DNA of 64,000 bases from Zeus faber (taxonomy: Eukaryota; Chordata; Actinopteri; Zeiformes; Zeidae): contig OY482855.1 in assembly GCA_960531495.1 (NCBI GenBank), forward strand, positions 7,488,026 to 7,552,025, given 5' to 3'. Under the pieces are notes generated by a model. That model was given only the letters and a program-made list of their open reading frames with translations, made no database searches and had not been told where the DNA came from. The translations under genes were made by a program, and so were the position numbers. This document shows, one piece after another, positions 1-41,235 of the stretch. Position 1 is the first letter of the stretch. Each line of letters begins with the position of its first letter.

Positions 1-1355
1 ATCAATAAGAGGCTGGTTATGGTGTTGACAAGTCTACGACACCTACGAAAAACAAGCAGGGGAAATAAGATGTTTATTTGATCATTATATGATATTTAAC
101 GTTCAAAACACCTTTCCTTTATCAGATTCTTGAGTCATTTATTTCTCTGCCACCAAATACTTTGAGCAAACTAGATAACTTCATAATCCCTCAAAAATAT
201 AAATAAAAATGCAGCAAATGTAGTCCTTAGTTTGCATGACATGACCCAGAAATATTTTAAGTGGCTGTACTAAATGATTAAATGAAAGAAAAAAAAATAC
301 AAAAAATAACTTCAATAAAATAAATTGCTACTATCAAACTGTGCAGAGTTGGTACGGTTTGTAACCTTAAACCCTAAGAAACCTTCAAGTGCTATAGTTG
401 GTATGCATAGATATTAAAGACGGACAGTACATCTGTTTGTGTGTAGAGGTTTGTAGGGAAATTGTTTAAAAAAAAAAGTATTGCTTAGTAAAAGAAAACA
501 ATTCACCCTTTTCATTTTCTTTCATTGAATCGTCTTGCCTGCAGAATAAATCCAAACAAAAAAAGATTTATAAAAAAAAACATTAAAAGTACTAGGAGTT
601 AAAAAAAAGGAATTTTTGAAAATAAAGTAAAAATACGAATATAACCCCCACAATGGCATTTTTACCACCATTATTTGCTGATACACTGTATCTAGGTAAA
701 TGGTAATCAGTTTCTTTGAAAAGGTGCTTACAAGAGGGGCTCTTGGAACTAAGTATCAAACTAAGATTTAAATGGAGCTCTGAGCTCCTCACCCCATCTC
801 AAAAGCCGACTTCACACCGAATCTGACAAACACCAAGAACAAACAAGTGCAAAAGCAAGCTCACCCAGACATGTTTTAAAGTGGAGTTCACCCCACTGCC
901 ACTAGGAGGATGATCCGACTGTTGGATGTAATCGCGTCTCGTTTAAGGCTGAGCCCCGAAACTCCGCAGAAAAGCAATTGGTCAGTTGAGACAAGTCAAT
1001 ATGGTGAAGTTGAGAATGCTTTTATCTATTATATTAATTTGTAATTTCACCAATGAGCATGAGTTTAGTGCTTCGTGCGAAGAGAGTCATACATAGGTCC
1101 TGACAATTAAATTGTCAAAATAAACCGTAGGAACAAAACAATAACTCTGGATTCAGGAACACAATAATGTACAGTTTAATCCAATAAGCTCTTCGATACA
1201 TTTGATATTAAAACAATTCCAAATTTGAATTGGTCATGGGATGGGTGGAGATCTGAGTTCCTAGAGAACAGAGAAATAACGAAATACATTTTGGCAACTG
1301 GTACAGGCCCTAAACATCCTGGTGCATCCCTGTCAATTTGTTAGAATTATATATA
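1..1355. other. Sequence downstream of the bax stop, unassigned
   Basis: AT-rich with no coding frame. It may include bax 3' UTR on the minus strand, but no polyadenylation signal close to the stop was found; candidates on the minus strand are ATTAAA at about 1175 and AATAAA at about 75. Confidence 0.4.
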
Positions 1356-1638
1356 CAGGTACTCCTCACTTAATGACCGAGTTCCATTCCTAGGACCAGG
1401 TTGTTAAGCGAATTGGTCGATAAGCGAGGACCCGTGTTATTTCACAGTAAGGGAGAACGCTAGAGTAGTGAATACTGACAGACTGCGGGAACGAGACTGA
1501 GAACGGTGATGCGCAATGAGATGCTTGACGCTGAGACGCCGTGGTATTGTACAATTTGTACAATACAGACTGGCCAGAGAGCTGGTCTGAAGTCTGAACG
1601 ATCGTTAAACAGGGAGGTCGTTAAGTGAGGAGGACCTG
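1356..1638. mobile_element. MITE copy 1 (TIR CAGGTACTCCTCACTTAA)
   Basis: TA-flanked 283-bp element with inverted ends CAGGTACTCCTCACTTAATG and TTAAGTGAGGAGGACCTG. No coding capacity. A second copy lies at 20766-21078. The TA flanks and end structure suggest mobilisation by a Tc1/mariner-type transposase. Confidence 0.85.
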
Positions 1639-1824
1639 TATATAAAAAAGAAAATCCATATTAATGAATAGTTTAAGCCGGCTTTTAAGTCCGCATCTGT
1701 ACATTTAAACTTATTTTCCCTTCCGTCTCCAAAATGTGCTTTTTTTCCACGAGAGGAACGGATGGGACATTGGAAAAAATTTAAACGGTCTTCCATCAAA
1801 TATGTCTGTGTGCGTGTGTGTCCG

Positions 1825-24074
<22,250 letters not shown>

Positions 24075-24836
24075 CTTCTGACAAGTCAGTTAAGGTTGAA
24101 CCGAAGAATGTCTTCCCCCTCTTCGTCGCCAATTAATAGTTAGTCAGTTTGAAGAGCCAGCGGTTACACTCCGCCTCAACTCGCTCTCCCGGGTCAATAT
24201 GGTGACGTTCATATCGAAACAAACTTCTCAACTTCCGAGCAAAAAGGGCGCGGGTTTAAACCCGGTTTTGGTCCTTGCGTTAAAACACGTCCGGGTAGAA
24301 ACATTCATTTTTGGGCGTATCAGAGGATAACGTGTTTAGAAATAATTGGATATCGTTGAATTAGACCAATTCTTATTTATTTATTTATTTGTTAGTTATA
24401 TTATATAATTTTATATATATATATATATATTTATTTTTACGAAAGTTTAATCGTTTGATTACCGTTTTGTTAGTGGGAATTCAACATCATTTGACTTCAG
24501 GCTATCATATCTCGGTGAAAAGTTGAACAAAAAACATTTTTACATAAATACATTTATGTATTAGTGTATGTATTAGTTTATACGTAAGCTATTGCAGCCT
24601 ATGCAATATGAAAGTGACCAATGAAATGTATTTCATTAAAAATAAAAACAAGGCCGGGACACGTGGTTGGCTGCTCCACGGCGCATTGTGATGACGTTCA
24701 CGCCCAGACGCGCAACGCGCTGCTGTGTGTGTGTGTGTGTGAGAGAGAGTTGTACCTTCCGGTAGTTGTGGGACACTTTTAAAGAGCTCTTTATTATTAC
24801 TATTATTGTTTATCGGTATTTTTTTCCTGTCAAGTG
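24075..24836. promoter_or_regulatory. Divergent (head-to-head) promoter of bax-like and psme3
   Basis: The two start codons face away from each other 762 bp apart, so this interval holds both 5' UTRs and both promoters. The ends are GC-richer than the AT-rich middle, which includes an (AT)n run near 24413-24430. The word TGACGTTC, a CRE/ATF-like half-site, occurs near each end on the plus strand (24203-24210 and 24692-24699). A CACGTG E-box lies at 24660-24665, on the psme3 side. No TATA box is obvious on either side. Promoter function and start sites are inferred from gene arrangement. Confidence 0.65.
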
Positions 24837-32339
<7,503 letters not shown>

Positions 32340-32937
32340 CAACACCCCCCCCCCCCCCCCCCCATCTACCACACAATAATTGCTTTCACGTGTTTGGGTT
32401 TCACTGCCTCAGTCGAACCAGAGCAGTACGGGAGGAGCAGGCACCCTGGGAAGTGAAGAAACCTACTAAAAGCTGACTTCTCAGCTTGGCTGTCCAAAAA
32501 AAAAAAAAACATTCCAACCCCTTTCTGTGGACCCCTGGATTCTAAATGTTGGAATTTCCTGTCTGGTATCAGCCCTGCCCACAGGGGGCGGGGGTTCTTA
32601 TCTGGGTCAGATAAATGGGGGGGGGGCTGTACTTTGTGAGAAGAGGGATGTGGGAGACTTGTTTTTTTTGTTTGCTTTTTTGTGGGGCTATGTTTATATC
32701 CAGAAATTTTAATCCTGGGAATTTGCCTACACTTTTTTTTTTTTTTTTAAGGATTGAAAAGGACATTGATGCGTGTGCAATATGTGGCCATTCATCGCCC
32801 TAGTTGTGTGTTTGTCTTCGTCTGAATCCGCATTCTGTTAACATACATTATTTTTATTTTTTTCTAAGTAGAATAATGAATGAAATGTCTTTATGAAATG
32901 GAGCAGCTTTTTGAAAGACCTCGCCTCATGCTCTCCG

Positions 32938-32943
32938 AATAAA
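32938..32943 (+). promoter_or_regulatory. psme3: psme3 polyadenylation signal AATAAA
   Basis: A canonical AATAAA lies about 600 bp after the stop codon in the sense strand, followed by a T-rich stretch. The intervening 3' UTR opens with a poly(C) run (about 32343-32361) just after the stop. Confidence 0.7.
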
Positions 32944-33120
32944 CAATCTGCCCACATTGATTTTTAATGGGTTTTCAGCCAGGTTTTTTATTTTTTTTTG
33001 TTTTGTTTTTTTGTGTCATTTTAGTGTCACGTCACTTTTATAAGGGTCTCATTCACCCACAGTGATGTCCCTTGGCTTTGTATAACGTATAACCTACATA
33101 CACCTACATAACGTATACAT

Positions 33121-33330
33121 TGCAGGGTGTCCGCAATGTCCCCTTAAAATGTCTTGAATTCAGTTTTACAAATGTAAGTACTTCAAAGTCATTAAATAGT
33201 CTTCTTGCATTTGACCTTATGAGTGCTTAAATTAAACAAACATTTTGGCTAATTTAATTTCTCCATGTATTTCTTTTTGTCAAAACTGGTCAAGTTCTGC
33301 ATCAGAGTCAACATTTCTGATGTTCTAAAA
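33121..33330. repeat. Dispersed repeat fragment after psme3
   Basis: CTTAAAATGTCTTGAATTCAG and related words resemble 26655-26830 (AAAATGTCTTAGAAAGTCTT, GAAGTCCTTGAAAACTT). Type unknown. Confidence 0.35.
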
Positions 33331-34289
33331 CCCTAAGCCTCCCGCTGAACCTTATTGTACCTGTTCTTGATGAATCCAACTCACTACACTAATACTGTGT
33401 AGGGCCTCACTTTGCCCTCAAAACAGCCTCAATCTTTCTTGGCATGGATTCCATGAGTTGTTGAAACATTCCTTTGAGATTCTGGTCCATGTTGACATGA
33501 TTCCATCATGTTCAAATCAAATTCCCCGCACCATTACACCACCGCCACCAGCCTGGACTGTTGACACAAGGCAGGTTGGGTCCATGGATTCATGCTGTTG
33601 ACCCAAAATTCTGACCCTACCATTTGTGTGCCTCAGCAGAAATGGAGATTCATCAGACCAGGCTACGTTTCTCCAGTCTTCAACTGTCCAGTTTTGGTGA
33701 GCCTGTGCCCACTGCAGCCTCAGCTTTCTGTTCCTGGCTGACAGAAGTGGAACCCGACGTGGTCTTCTGCTGTTGTAGCCCATCAGCCCCCAGGTTCCAC
33801 GTGTTGTGCATTCTGAGATGTTTCTTCTGCTCACCACAATTGTACCGAGTGGTTATCTGAGTTACCGTAGCTTTTCTGTCAGCTAGAACCAGTCCGGCCA
33901 TTCTTCGTTGACCTCTCTCATCAACAAGCTGTTTCCATCAGCCGAACTGCCGCTCACTGGATGTTTTTTGTTTTTCGCACCATTCTGAGTAAACTCTCAA
34001 GCATGTGTCAAGCTCAAGGCCCGCGGGCTGAATCCGGAACAACCACGTCATTTTATGTGGCCTGTGAGAGCTTAAAAGTCATATGATTGTCTAAATATAA
34101 AAGGCTATGCTGCTTTCCAGCACACAGTGACCATAAACTACATCTCCCACAAGGCATGTCAATTTTGTAACCCATGAAATTCCAGGGTCCTGCCACTAGA
34201 TTGCAGTGTTCGGTATCTGTGTTTAACTAACGCGGTTTTCTAACAAGTGATGGAGTTTAAAAAGTACAAGTTCTACAAATAATCCCAAA

Positions 34290-34514
34290 ATGTCCAACAA
34301 AAGAAAAATTGATTCAGAGGGAAGGCAATTTAATGAAAGATGGGAAAGCGAATATATGTTTGTGCTTCAAGGAGAAAAAACGATGTCTTCTGTGTTACAA
34401 GGCAGTGTCGTGATGAAGAAATACAATTTATGTTGGCATTTTGACACCAAACACGATGCCAAGAATGATAAATTTAGCCTTAAAAAAAAAACCATCAAAT
34501 TGTCCAAGAATTAA
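34290..34514 (+). pseudogene. hAT transposase, N-terminal fragment
   Basis: A frame beginning SNKRKIDSEGRQFNERWESE and a damaged zinc-finger region ending NLCWHFDTKHDAKND, like the BED/zinc-finger start of GTF2IRD2/ZBED-type hAT transposases. Cys residues of the finger are partly lost. Confidence 0.7.
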
Positions 34515-34764
34515 AAGGCAGACTGCAATCGCTGCAGAATATGTTACAGCCAAAAATTATGCGGCAGTGAAATCGCTTCCAAATGTTTTTCAGAGGGTGC
34601 ATCTTTGAAGCTGTGCATGCTAAAGGTATGTGAGCAGGTGTGCCCCGACCAGATACAGGCTGGTCGGGGCAGTTTGTCAAGAAACACCATCGCAGACCGA
34701 GTAAAGGAACTAGCAGGCACTCTGACAACACAGCTGGCAGAAGAGACACAAAGTAACCTGGCTT

Positions 34765-37095
34765 GAAAGTTCGGTGAAAGTTCGGATATTTCCAAACCAG
34801 AAACCATGGGTTGATAAATCCATCCGCTGCGCTCTGAATGCGCGCACGGCCGCTTACAACGACGGACTTGTATCTGGCAACATGGACAATTACAAAGCGG
34901 CGTCGTACAATCTGCGGAGGGCGGTGAGGGACGCCAAACGGACGTACAGAGACACCGTGGAGCTGCAGATGGAGCGGGGGGACACAAGACGCTTGTGGCA
35001 GGGGCTGCGAACAATAACAAACTACAAGAGCAGCTCCTCCCCAGCCACGAGTGTGGACGCCTCCCTGGCCAACCAACTGAACTCCTTTTATGCGCGGTTC
35101 GAGTCTGGCAGCAACACCGCTAGCTCGCCGGCTAATTGGAGCTACACCGCTGGGGACGAGCGCGCACTCTCAGTGTCCGTGCACAAGGTCAGGAGGGCTT
35201 TGATGCGGGTGAACACCAGGAAAGCTGCGGGCCCAGACGGCATATCTGGACGAGTACTGAAGACCTGTGCTAACCAGCTAGCTCCGGTGTTCACCACAAT
35301 ATTCAACATCTCCCTGGCTGAATCAGTGGTCCCATCCTGTTTCAAGAGGTCCACCGTCGTTCCCGTCCCGAAGATCGCCTCTCCAACCTGCCTGAATGAC
35401 TACCGTCCGGTGGCCCTCACCTCGGTGGTCATGAAGTGTTTCGAGAGGCTGATTAAGGATTACATCTGCGCCTCCCTCCCCCGCACCTTGGACCCGTTGC
35501 AGTTTGCGTACCGGCAGAACAGATCCACGGATGACGCGGTCTCTCAGGTACTGCACACCACGCTCACGCACCTGGATGGCCAGAAGGGGGCCTATGTGAG
35601 AATGCTGTTCATTGATTATAGTTCAGCTTTCAACACCATAGTTCCCACCAGACTGGCTGCCAAGCTGATGGAGCTGGGATTGAATGCTCCACTGTGCACC
35701 TGGATCCTGGACTTCCTCACAGGCCGCCCCCAGGTGGTCAAGGTGGGGAAGTACATGTCAAGCTCCCTCACCCTGAACACAGGATCCCCCCCAGGGCTGC
35801 GTCCTCAGCCCCCTACTGTACTCCCTGTACACACATGACTGTGTGGCCAGGTCCAGCTCCAACACCATCATCAAGTTTGCTGACGACACCGTGGTCGTGG
35901 GCCTGATCACCGACTGCGATGAGAAGGCCTACCGCGAGGAGGTGGCTGACCTGTCACTCTGGTGCCAGGACAACAGCCTCCACCTGAACGTCAGCAAAAC
36001 CAAGGAGCTGATTGTGGACTTTAGGCGTGGATCACAATCGAGGACGCACGCGCCCTTGTGGATTAATGGGACTTCTGTCGATAGGGTGAGCAGCTTCAGA
36101 TATCTGGGAGTCCACATCACAGAGGACTTAACATTGACTGTTCACACAGACACTCTGGTGAGAAAGGCGAGGCAGCGTCTCTACCACCTCAGGCAGCTGA
36201 GGAAATTCCGGGTCTCGGTGAGGATCCTCAAGTCCTTCTACTCTGGAGCAGTGGAGAGCATCCTGACAGGCAACATCACTGCCTGGTTTGGGAACTGTAC
36301 TGCCCAGGACAGGCGGGCCCTGCAGAGGGTGGTGCGTTCAGCTGAACGTACCACTGGAACTACCCTCCCCCCCTTGCAGGAGTTATACACCAGGAGGTGT
36401 AGTAGCAGAGCCCGTAGGATCATGAAGGATCCTCATCACCCCAACAACGGACTGTTTCAGCTGCTGCGGTCAGGCAAGCGCCTCCGCAGTCACGCAGCGA
36501 GAACAGAGAGACTGAGACGGAGTTTCTTCCCTCAAGCCATCAGAACTGTCAACGCTGACCTCACCAGGGGTCCTAACTGAGCCATGCACTAGGCTCCACT
36601 ACCTACTGTACTGTATGTAGCATACTGCACCGCATACTGTGTCACTGTTCAGGGTTGTTCGTGATGCCGTATTGCTGCGCCGTACTGTTGTATACTGTGC
36701 TGTATTATCCCAAACACTACCTCACACTATTCACATTCACATGCCACTTTAATTCACATGCCACTTTAAATGCACATATCTGTATATACATAGCCATATT
36801 CCTTCAACCTATTCCATTTTATTTCAATTTATTTTTTATTGTATTTTATTCTATATATTTTTTATCTTATTCTATAAGTATTCCACTTACTGTATTACGT
36901 TTTAGGAGTCAGTTAGTCGGTCTATTAGAAAGGAATTTTCTACTTTTTATTTTATTTTATTTTTGTACTTTTTCCTAGGACTTATTGTGTGCTATCACCG
37001 GGTGCGTTGCATTACATTTCACTGCATATATGTATGGAAGTATGTATATGTATGTGACAAATAAAAATCTTGAATCTTGAATCTTGAATCTTTTT
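34765..37095 (+). mobile_element. L2-like LINE inserted in the hAT transposase
   Basis: 5'-truncated (no endonuclease) but with an almost whole RT and C-terminal region, then a 3' UTR ending GTATGTGACAAATAAAAATC and a short (TTGAATC)n tail. It separates the two hAT transposase fragments. Few lesions, so relatively young. Confidence 0.9.
34774..36580 (+). pseudogene. L2-like reverse transcriptase ORF with one frameshift
   Basis: Two overlapping frames, 34774-35838 and 35843-36580. The first has RKAAGPDGISGRVLK, NDYRPVALTSVVMK, FAYRQNRSTDDAV and FIDYSSAFNTI (RT motif A). The second has IIKFADDTVVVG (motif C), SKTKELIVDFRR, FRYLGVHI and a C-terminal region to 36580. They join at a frame change in a seven-C run (35786-35792), next to RT motif B. 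Confidence 0.88.
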
Positions 37096-37400
37096 CATTA
37101 GCTGTTGATGAAAACACCAACAACACGGAAACAGCGCCACTCTCCATTTTTATAAGAGGCGTGAAGACAGACTTCACTGTCAGTGAGGAGCTCTTGGATG
37201 TAGTGCCATGCATGGGACGACGACGGGGAGGAACATTTTTGATATGGTGGAGTGGTCCGTAAGCAAAACTAAATCACCCTGGGAAAAGTTGGTGCCGCTA
37301 ATTACCGATGACGCACCTGCAGTGTGTGCATCACCTCATCAACTTCACCAAGAACTTGACCAATATAGTTGTGAACCCTTATTGTTAATTGAGTTAATTT
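37088..37400 (+). pseudogene. hAT transposase, central fragment
   Basis: [32 protein letters not shown], then after a frameshift [15 protein letters not shown] and [15 protein letters not shown], matching the catalytic core of GTF2IRD2-like hAT transposases. Interrupted downstream by Tc1-B. Confidence 0.75.
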
Positions 37401-37510
37401 CATATACTACTTTGTATGTGTAGCAATGTATTCAGTGTGTTTACAGGTGTATGTGTTCATGCAGCCAAATATTTACTGTAATCAAAACCATCTCTCATTA
37501 GTTGGATGTA

Positions 37511-39105
37511 CAGTGGGGCAAAAAAGTATTTAGTCAGCCACCAATTGTGCAAGTTCTCCCACTTAAAAAGATGAGAGAGGCCTGTTATTTTCATCATAGG
37601 TATACCTCAACTATGAGACAAAATGAGAAAAACAAATCCAGAAAATCACATTGTCTGATTTTTAAAGAATTTATTTGCAAATTATGGTGGAAAATAAGTA
37701 TTTGGTCAATAACAAAAGTTCATCTCAATACTTTGTTATATACCCTTTGTTTGCAATGACAGAGGTCAAACGTTTTCTGTAAGTCTTCACAAGGTTTTCA
37801 CACACTGTAGCTGGTATTTTGGCCCATTCCTCCTTGCAGATCTCCTCTAGAGCAGTGATGTTTTGGGGCTGTTGCTGGGCAACACGGACTTTCAACTCCC
37901 TCCAAAGATTTTCTATGGGGTTGAGATCTGGAGACTGGCTAGGCCACTCCAGGACCTTGAAATTCTTCTTACGAAGCCACTCCTTCGTTGCCCGGGCGGT
38001 TTGGGATCATTGTCATGCTGAAAGACCCAGCCACGTTTCATCTTCAATGCCCTTGCTGATGGAAGGAGGTTTTCACTCAAAATCTCACGATACATGGCCC
38101 CATTCATTCTTTCCTTTACCCGGATCAGTCGTCCTGGTCCCTTTGCAGAAAAACAGCCCCAAAGCATGATGTTCCCCCATGCTTCACAGAAGGTATGGTG
38201 TCCTTTGGATGCCATTCAGTTTTCTTTCTCCTCCAAACACGACCAGTTGAGTTTTTACCAAAAAGTTATATTTTGGTTTCATCTGACCATATGACATTCT
38301 CCCAATCCTCTTCTGGATCATCCAAATGCTCTCTAGCAAACTTCAGATGGGCCTGGACATGTACTGGCTTAAGCAGGGGGACACGTCTGGCACTGCAGGA
38401 TTTGAGTCCCTGGCGGCGTAGTGTGTTACTGATGGTAGCCTTTGTTACTTTGGTCCCAGCTCTCTGCAGGTCATTCACTAGGTCGCCCCGTGTGGTTGTG
38501 GGATGTTTGCTCACCCTTCTTGTGATCATTTTGACCCCACGGGGTGAGATCTTGCGTGGAGCCCCAGATCGAGGGAGATTATCAGTGGTCTTGTATGTCT
38601 TCCATTTTCTAATCATTGCTCCCACAGTTGATTTCTTCACAACAAGCTGCTGACCTATTGCAGATTCAGTCTTCCCAGCCTGGTGCAGGTCTACAATTTT
38701 GTTTCTGGTGTCCTTTGACAGCTCTTTGGTCTTGGCCATAGTGGAGTTTGGAGTGTGACTGTTTGAGGTTGTGGACAGGTGTCTTTTATACTGATAACAA
38801 GTTCAAACAGGTGCTATTAATACAGGTAAGGAGTGGAGGACAGAGGAGCCTCTTAAAGAATAAGTTACAGGTCTGTGAAAGCCAAAAATCTTGCTTGTTT
38901 GTAGGTGACCAAATACTTATTTTACCGAGGAATTTACCAATTAATTCATTAAAAATCCTACAATGTGATTTCCTGGATTCTTTCCCCCCATTCTATCTCT
39001 CATAGTCGAAGTGTACCTATGATGAAAATTACAGGCCTCTCTCATCTTTTTAAGTGGGAGAACTTGTACAATTGGTGGCTGACTAAATACTTTTTTGCCC
39101 CACTG
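37511..39105 (-). mobile_element. Tc1-like transposon B inside the hAT
   Basis: Complete 1595-bp element with inverted ends CAGTGGGGCAAAAAAGTATT and its complement, flanked by TA (37509-37510, 39106-39107). Confidence 0.95.
37725..38739 (-). pseudogene. Tc1 transposase, nearly full length but broken
   Basis: Starts [20 protein letters not shown] at 38739, with paired helix-turn-helix, [20 protein letters not shown] and [13 protein letters not shown] follows DETKI (38266-38268). Frameshifts occur near 38180 (in a G run) and near 38000. The end [10 protein letters not shown] lies near 37760. Length if undamaged would be about 338 aa, normal for Tc1. Confidence 0.9.
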
Positions 39106-39859
39106 TATGCCCTCTGCAAGGCTGTCTGCAGCCATTTGTATTTGTAAAATGCCACAACTGTCACACATGTTCTTCACAGCTCACAATTTGTTGTTTCATA
39201 GTTCTGCCCCTCTCAACTGTGACAAAAAGGTTTTGAACAAAGTTGATGTAATAACTTGTGTTTGATGATATTTGTCTTTGTTATTCACTTGGAAAGTTTG
39301 ATGTTTGATTAATGGAGTAATGTGGGTTTCTTAACATGATCAATTAAAGGGATTTATGTTACAATAACACAGAGCAATCTGCTTACATATATTTTTTCAT
39401 TTATGTAAATGCATGTACAATATTTGTACACTTTAATAAATAATAATCAAATGCAGAGACAGTAATTTAACATTATGTTAAGGAGTAGTTACATTTGTAC
39501 AGTCTTACAGTTACAACCGGCCCTTTGAGGGCAACCATAATGCTGATGATCGGGTGAAAATGAGTTTGACACCCCTGCTCTGAAGACTGTTGTGCATGAT
39601 AATCCTAGGAGATCAGCAGTTACAGAAATATTTAAACCAGCTCGTCTGGCATCAACGATCAAACCATGGTGGAAAACACTGAGGTCACATTTTTTCCCCA
39701 TTCTGATGGTTGATGTGAACATCAAGTGAAGCTGCTGACCGGCATCTGCATGAGTTGATGCGTTGCACTGCTGCCACACGATTGGCTGATTAGATAATTA
39801 CATGAATAAGTAGGTTTACAGGTGTTCCTCATAAAGTGTTCAGTGAGTGTATACTTAGC

Positions 39860-40980
39860 TATGGAGGGAAATCCAAGGAAATCCTTGCACTTACCTGTCT
39901 GAAGTTATGTGAAAAAAGTAATGGTGATATTTATTCCAGTACCTATTCTCTCACCTTGTTATCTGACCAACAGGAAGCTGTTAGAACAGTTAAGAGACAA
40001 AATCATTAAGTTCATAACCTTCTTCCCATGTTTCTGCCTAATTCTTACCTCTGTGTTGTACCAAATATATGGTAGTACTTACGTGCAATGCCTAAGTGTT
40101 AAGTGAAGGATGATTAGTCCTGTCTTAAGTTTGATTAAAACATATTGATATATGATCAAATTGAACTCTCTGACACAGACAATCTGACACAGACAGACAA
40201 TCTTAATTTTGAAGAAGCGTTTATTCAACCCCTGGTGTAAAGATTGTCTAACGCTGAGATAAGATACAATGCTCTCCATTGTACTCTCATAATAATCAAA
40301 GAGGTGACCGGACAACCTTTACTATCATGAAGCTTTTATGGTCATGCAACTAATAAACAACCACTACAATTGTCAGTTTTGAAGGTTACGTGTCATCTCT
40401 TTATCTATATGGCAGACTCTAAATTAAACGTCAAATGTCAATGGCCCAGGTATGATATGCCCTATTGAGTTGTCCCAAGTGTGTAGAGCCATGGATCCCA
40501 ATGTATTATTTTAACTGCTGTTGATAATTATATGACGACTATAATTATAATATATACTATATAATATTACTTTCTTCAATCCTGTGATGAACAATGTCAT
40601 CTCATATCAAGGAGACATGTAGCACCACCAAATAGTGAAATTGATGCTGGTAAGCAATGAGGGCCATGGAGAAAGAACTATGGACTTAAAATGACACAAT
40701 TATAGCCCGGTCAATTTATCTGAAAAATTAAATAAAATAGGAATCGAACCTTGTAACTTATTTTGAGTCCCTTTTTTTTTTACATTGAGAGCTACTGTGT
40801 ACTACTTAAACAAATCTTCTTGATTTGATTTAAAGTCCCACTAAAGTATATTAGATTGTGTGAAATGTTTTGGAAAGGCTTGGTTGCTGTTAAAGTGGAA
40901 AAGTGATAGAATGCACAGCTTTGTTCTCACTTCTATTGGCTTGTAAAAATAATAAAATAAAAAAAGGAAATAAACAGTCA
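39860..40980. other. Unassigned intergenic sequence
   Basis: No gene or recognised repeat between the transposon nest and the aoc pseudogene. Confidence 0.5.
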
Positions 40981-41235
40981 AGGTTTTTCTGGCAAGCAAA
41001 CAGGGCCTCAGCCCCTTTACACAGCCCTATTATCACCTTGAAGTATCTCCACTCAGTAATAACCCATTCAGCTCTCCAGTGGAATTAAAAGGAATCTGCA
41101 AAGTTTTCATATGCCTTCTTTCTCATCTTGGGATTGCCTCGTTGATTGGCAACTGTGTCTTTATATAACTATCTAATCTGTGTACCACAGAATGCCCGAC
41201 CTGTAAATCCAACTCCACCTATGGCTGCAGGCCTC
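40981..41235 (+). pseudogene. Truncated duplicate of the aoc promoter and start of exon 1
   Basis: This stretch aligns along its length with 43618-43865, the promoter and start of aoc. Shared words include CTTGGGATTGC, GTTGATTGGCAACTGTGTC/ATTGATTGGCAACTGTGTC, CAGAATGCCCG and CCACCT. The TATA box (TATAAATA in the gene) reads TATTATCA here, and the start-codon position reads ATT, so the copy is dead at both transcription and translation. Several indels break the frame. Similarity fades after about 41235, where the intact gene continues for 1.4 kb of exon. It lies 2.6 kb upstream of the intact gene in the same orientation, pointing to a partial tandem duplication. Confidence 0.8.

Larger units (their letters stand above)
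34002..39577 (+). mobile_element. hAT transposon inside the Tc1
   Basis: Ends CATGTGTCAAGCTCAAGGCC and TGAGTTTGACACCCCTG are the known hAT-type TIR (consensus-like CAGGGGTGTCAAACTCA). Flanks CTCTCAAG (33994-34001) and CTCTGAAG (39578-39585) form an 8-bp target duplication with one mismatch. It carries transposase fragments and two later insertions. Confidence 0.85.
33340..39853 (-). mobile_element. Tc1-like transposon (outermost of a four-element nest)
   Basis: Minus strand. The 5' end is at about 39853 (CACTGAACACTTTATGAGG...). The start of the transposase region lies at 39770-39590, then a 5.6-kb hAT insertion, then the rest (33993-33340) with RKATVTQITTRYN, WSDESPF and GGGGVMVRGI. Frames are broken, so it is inactive. 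Confidence 0.85.
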
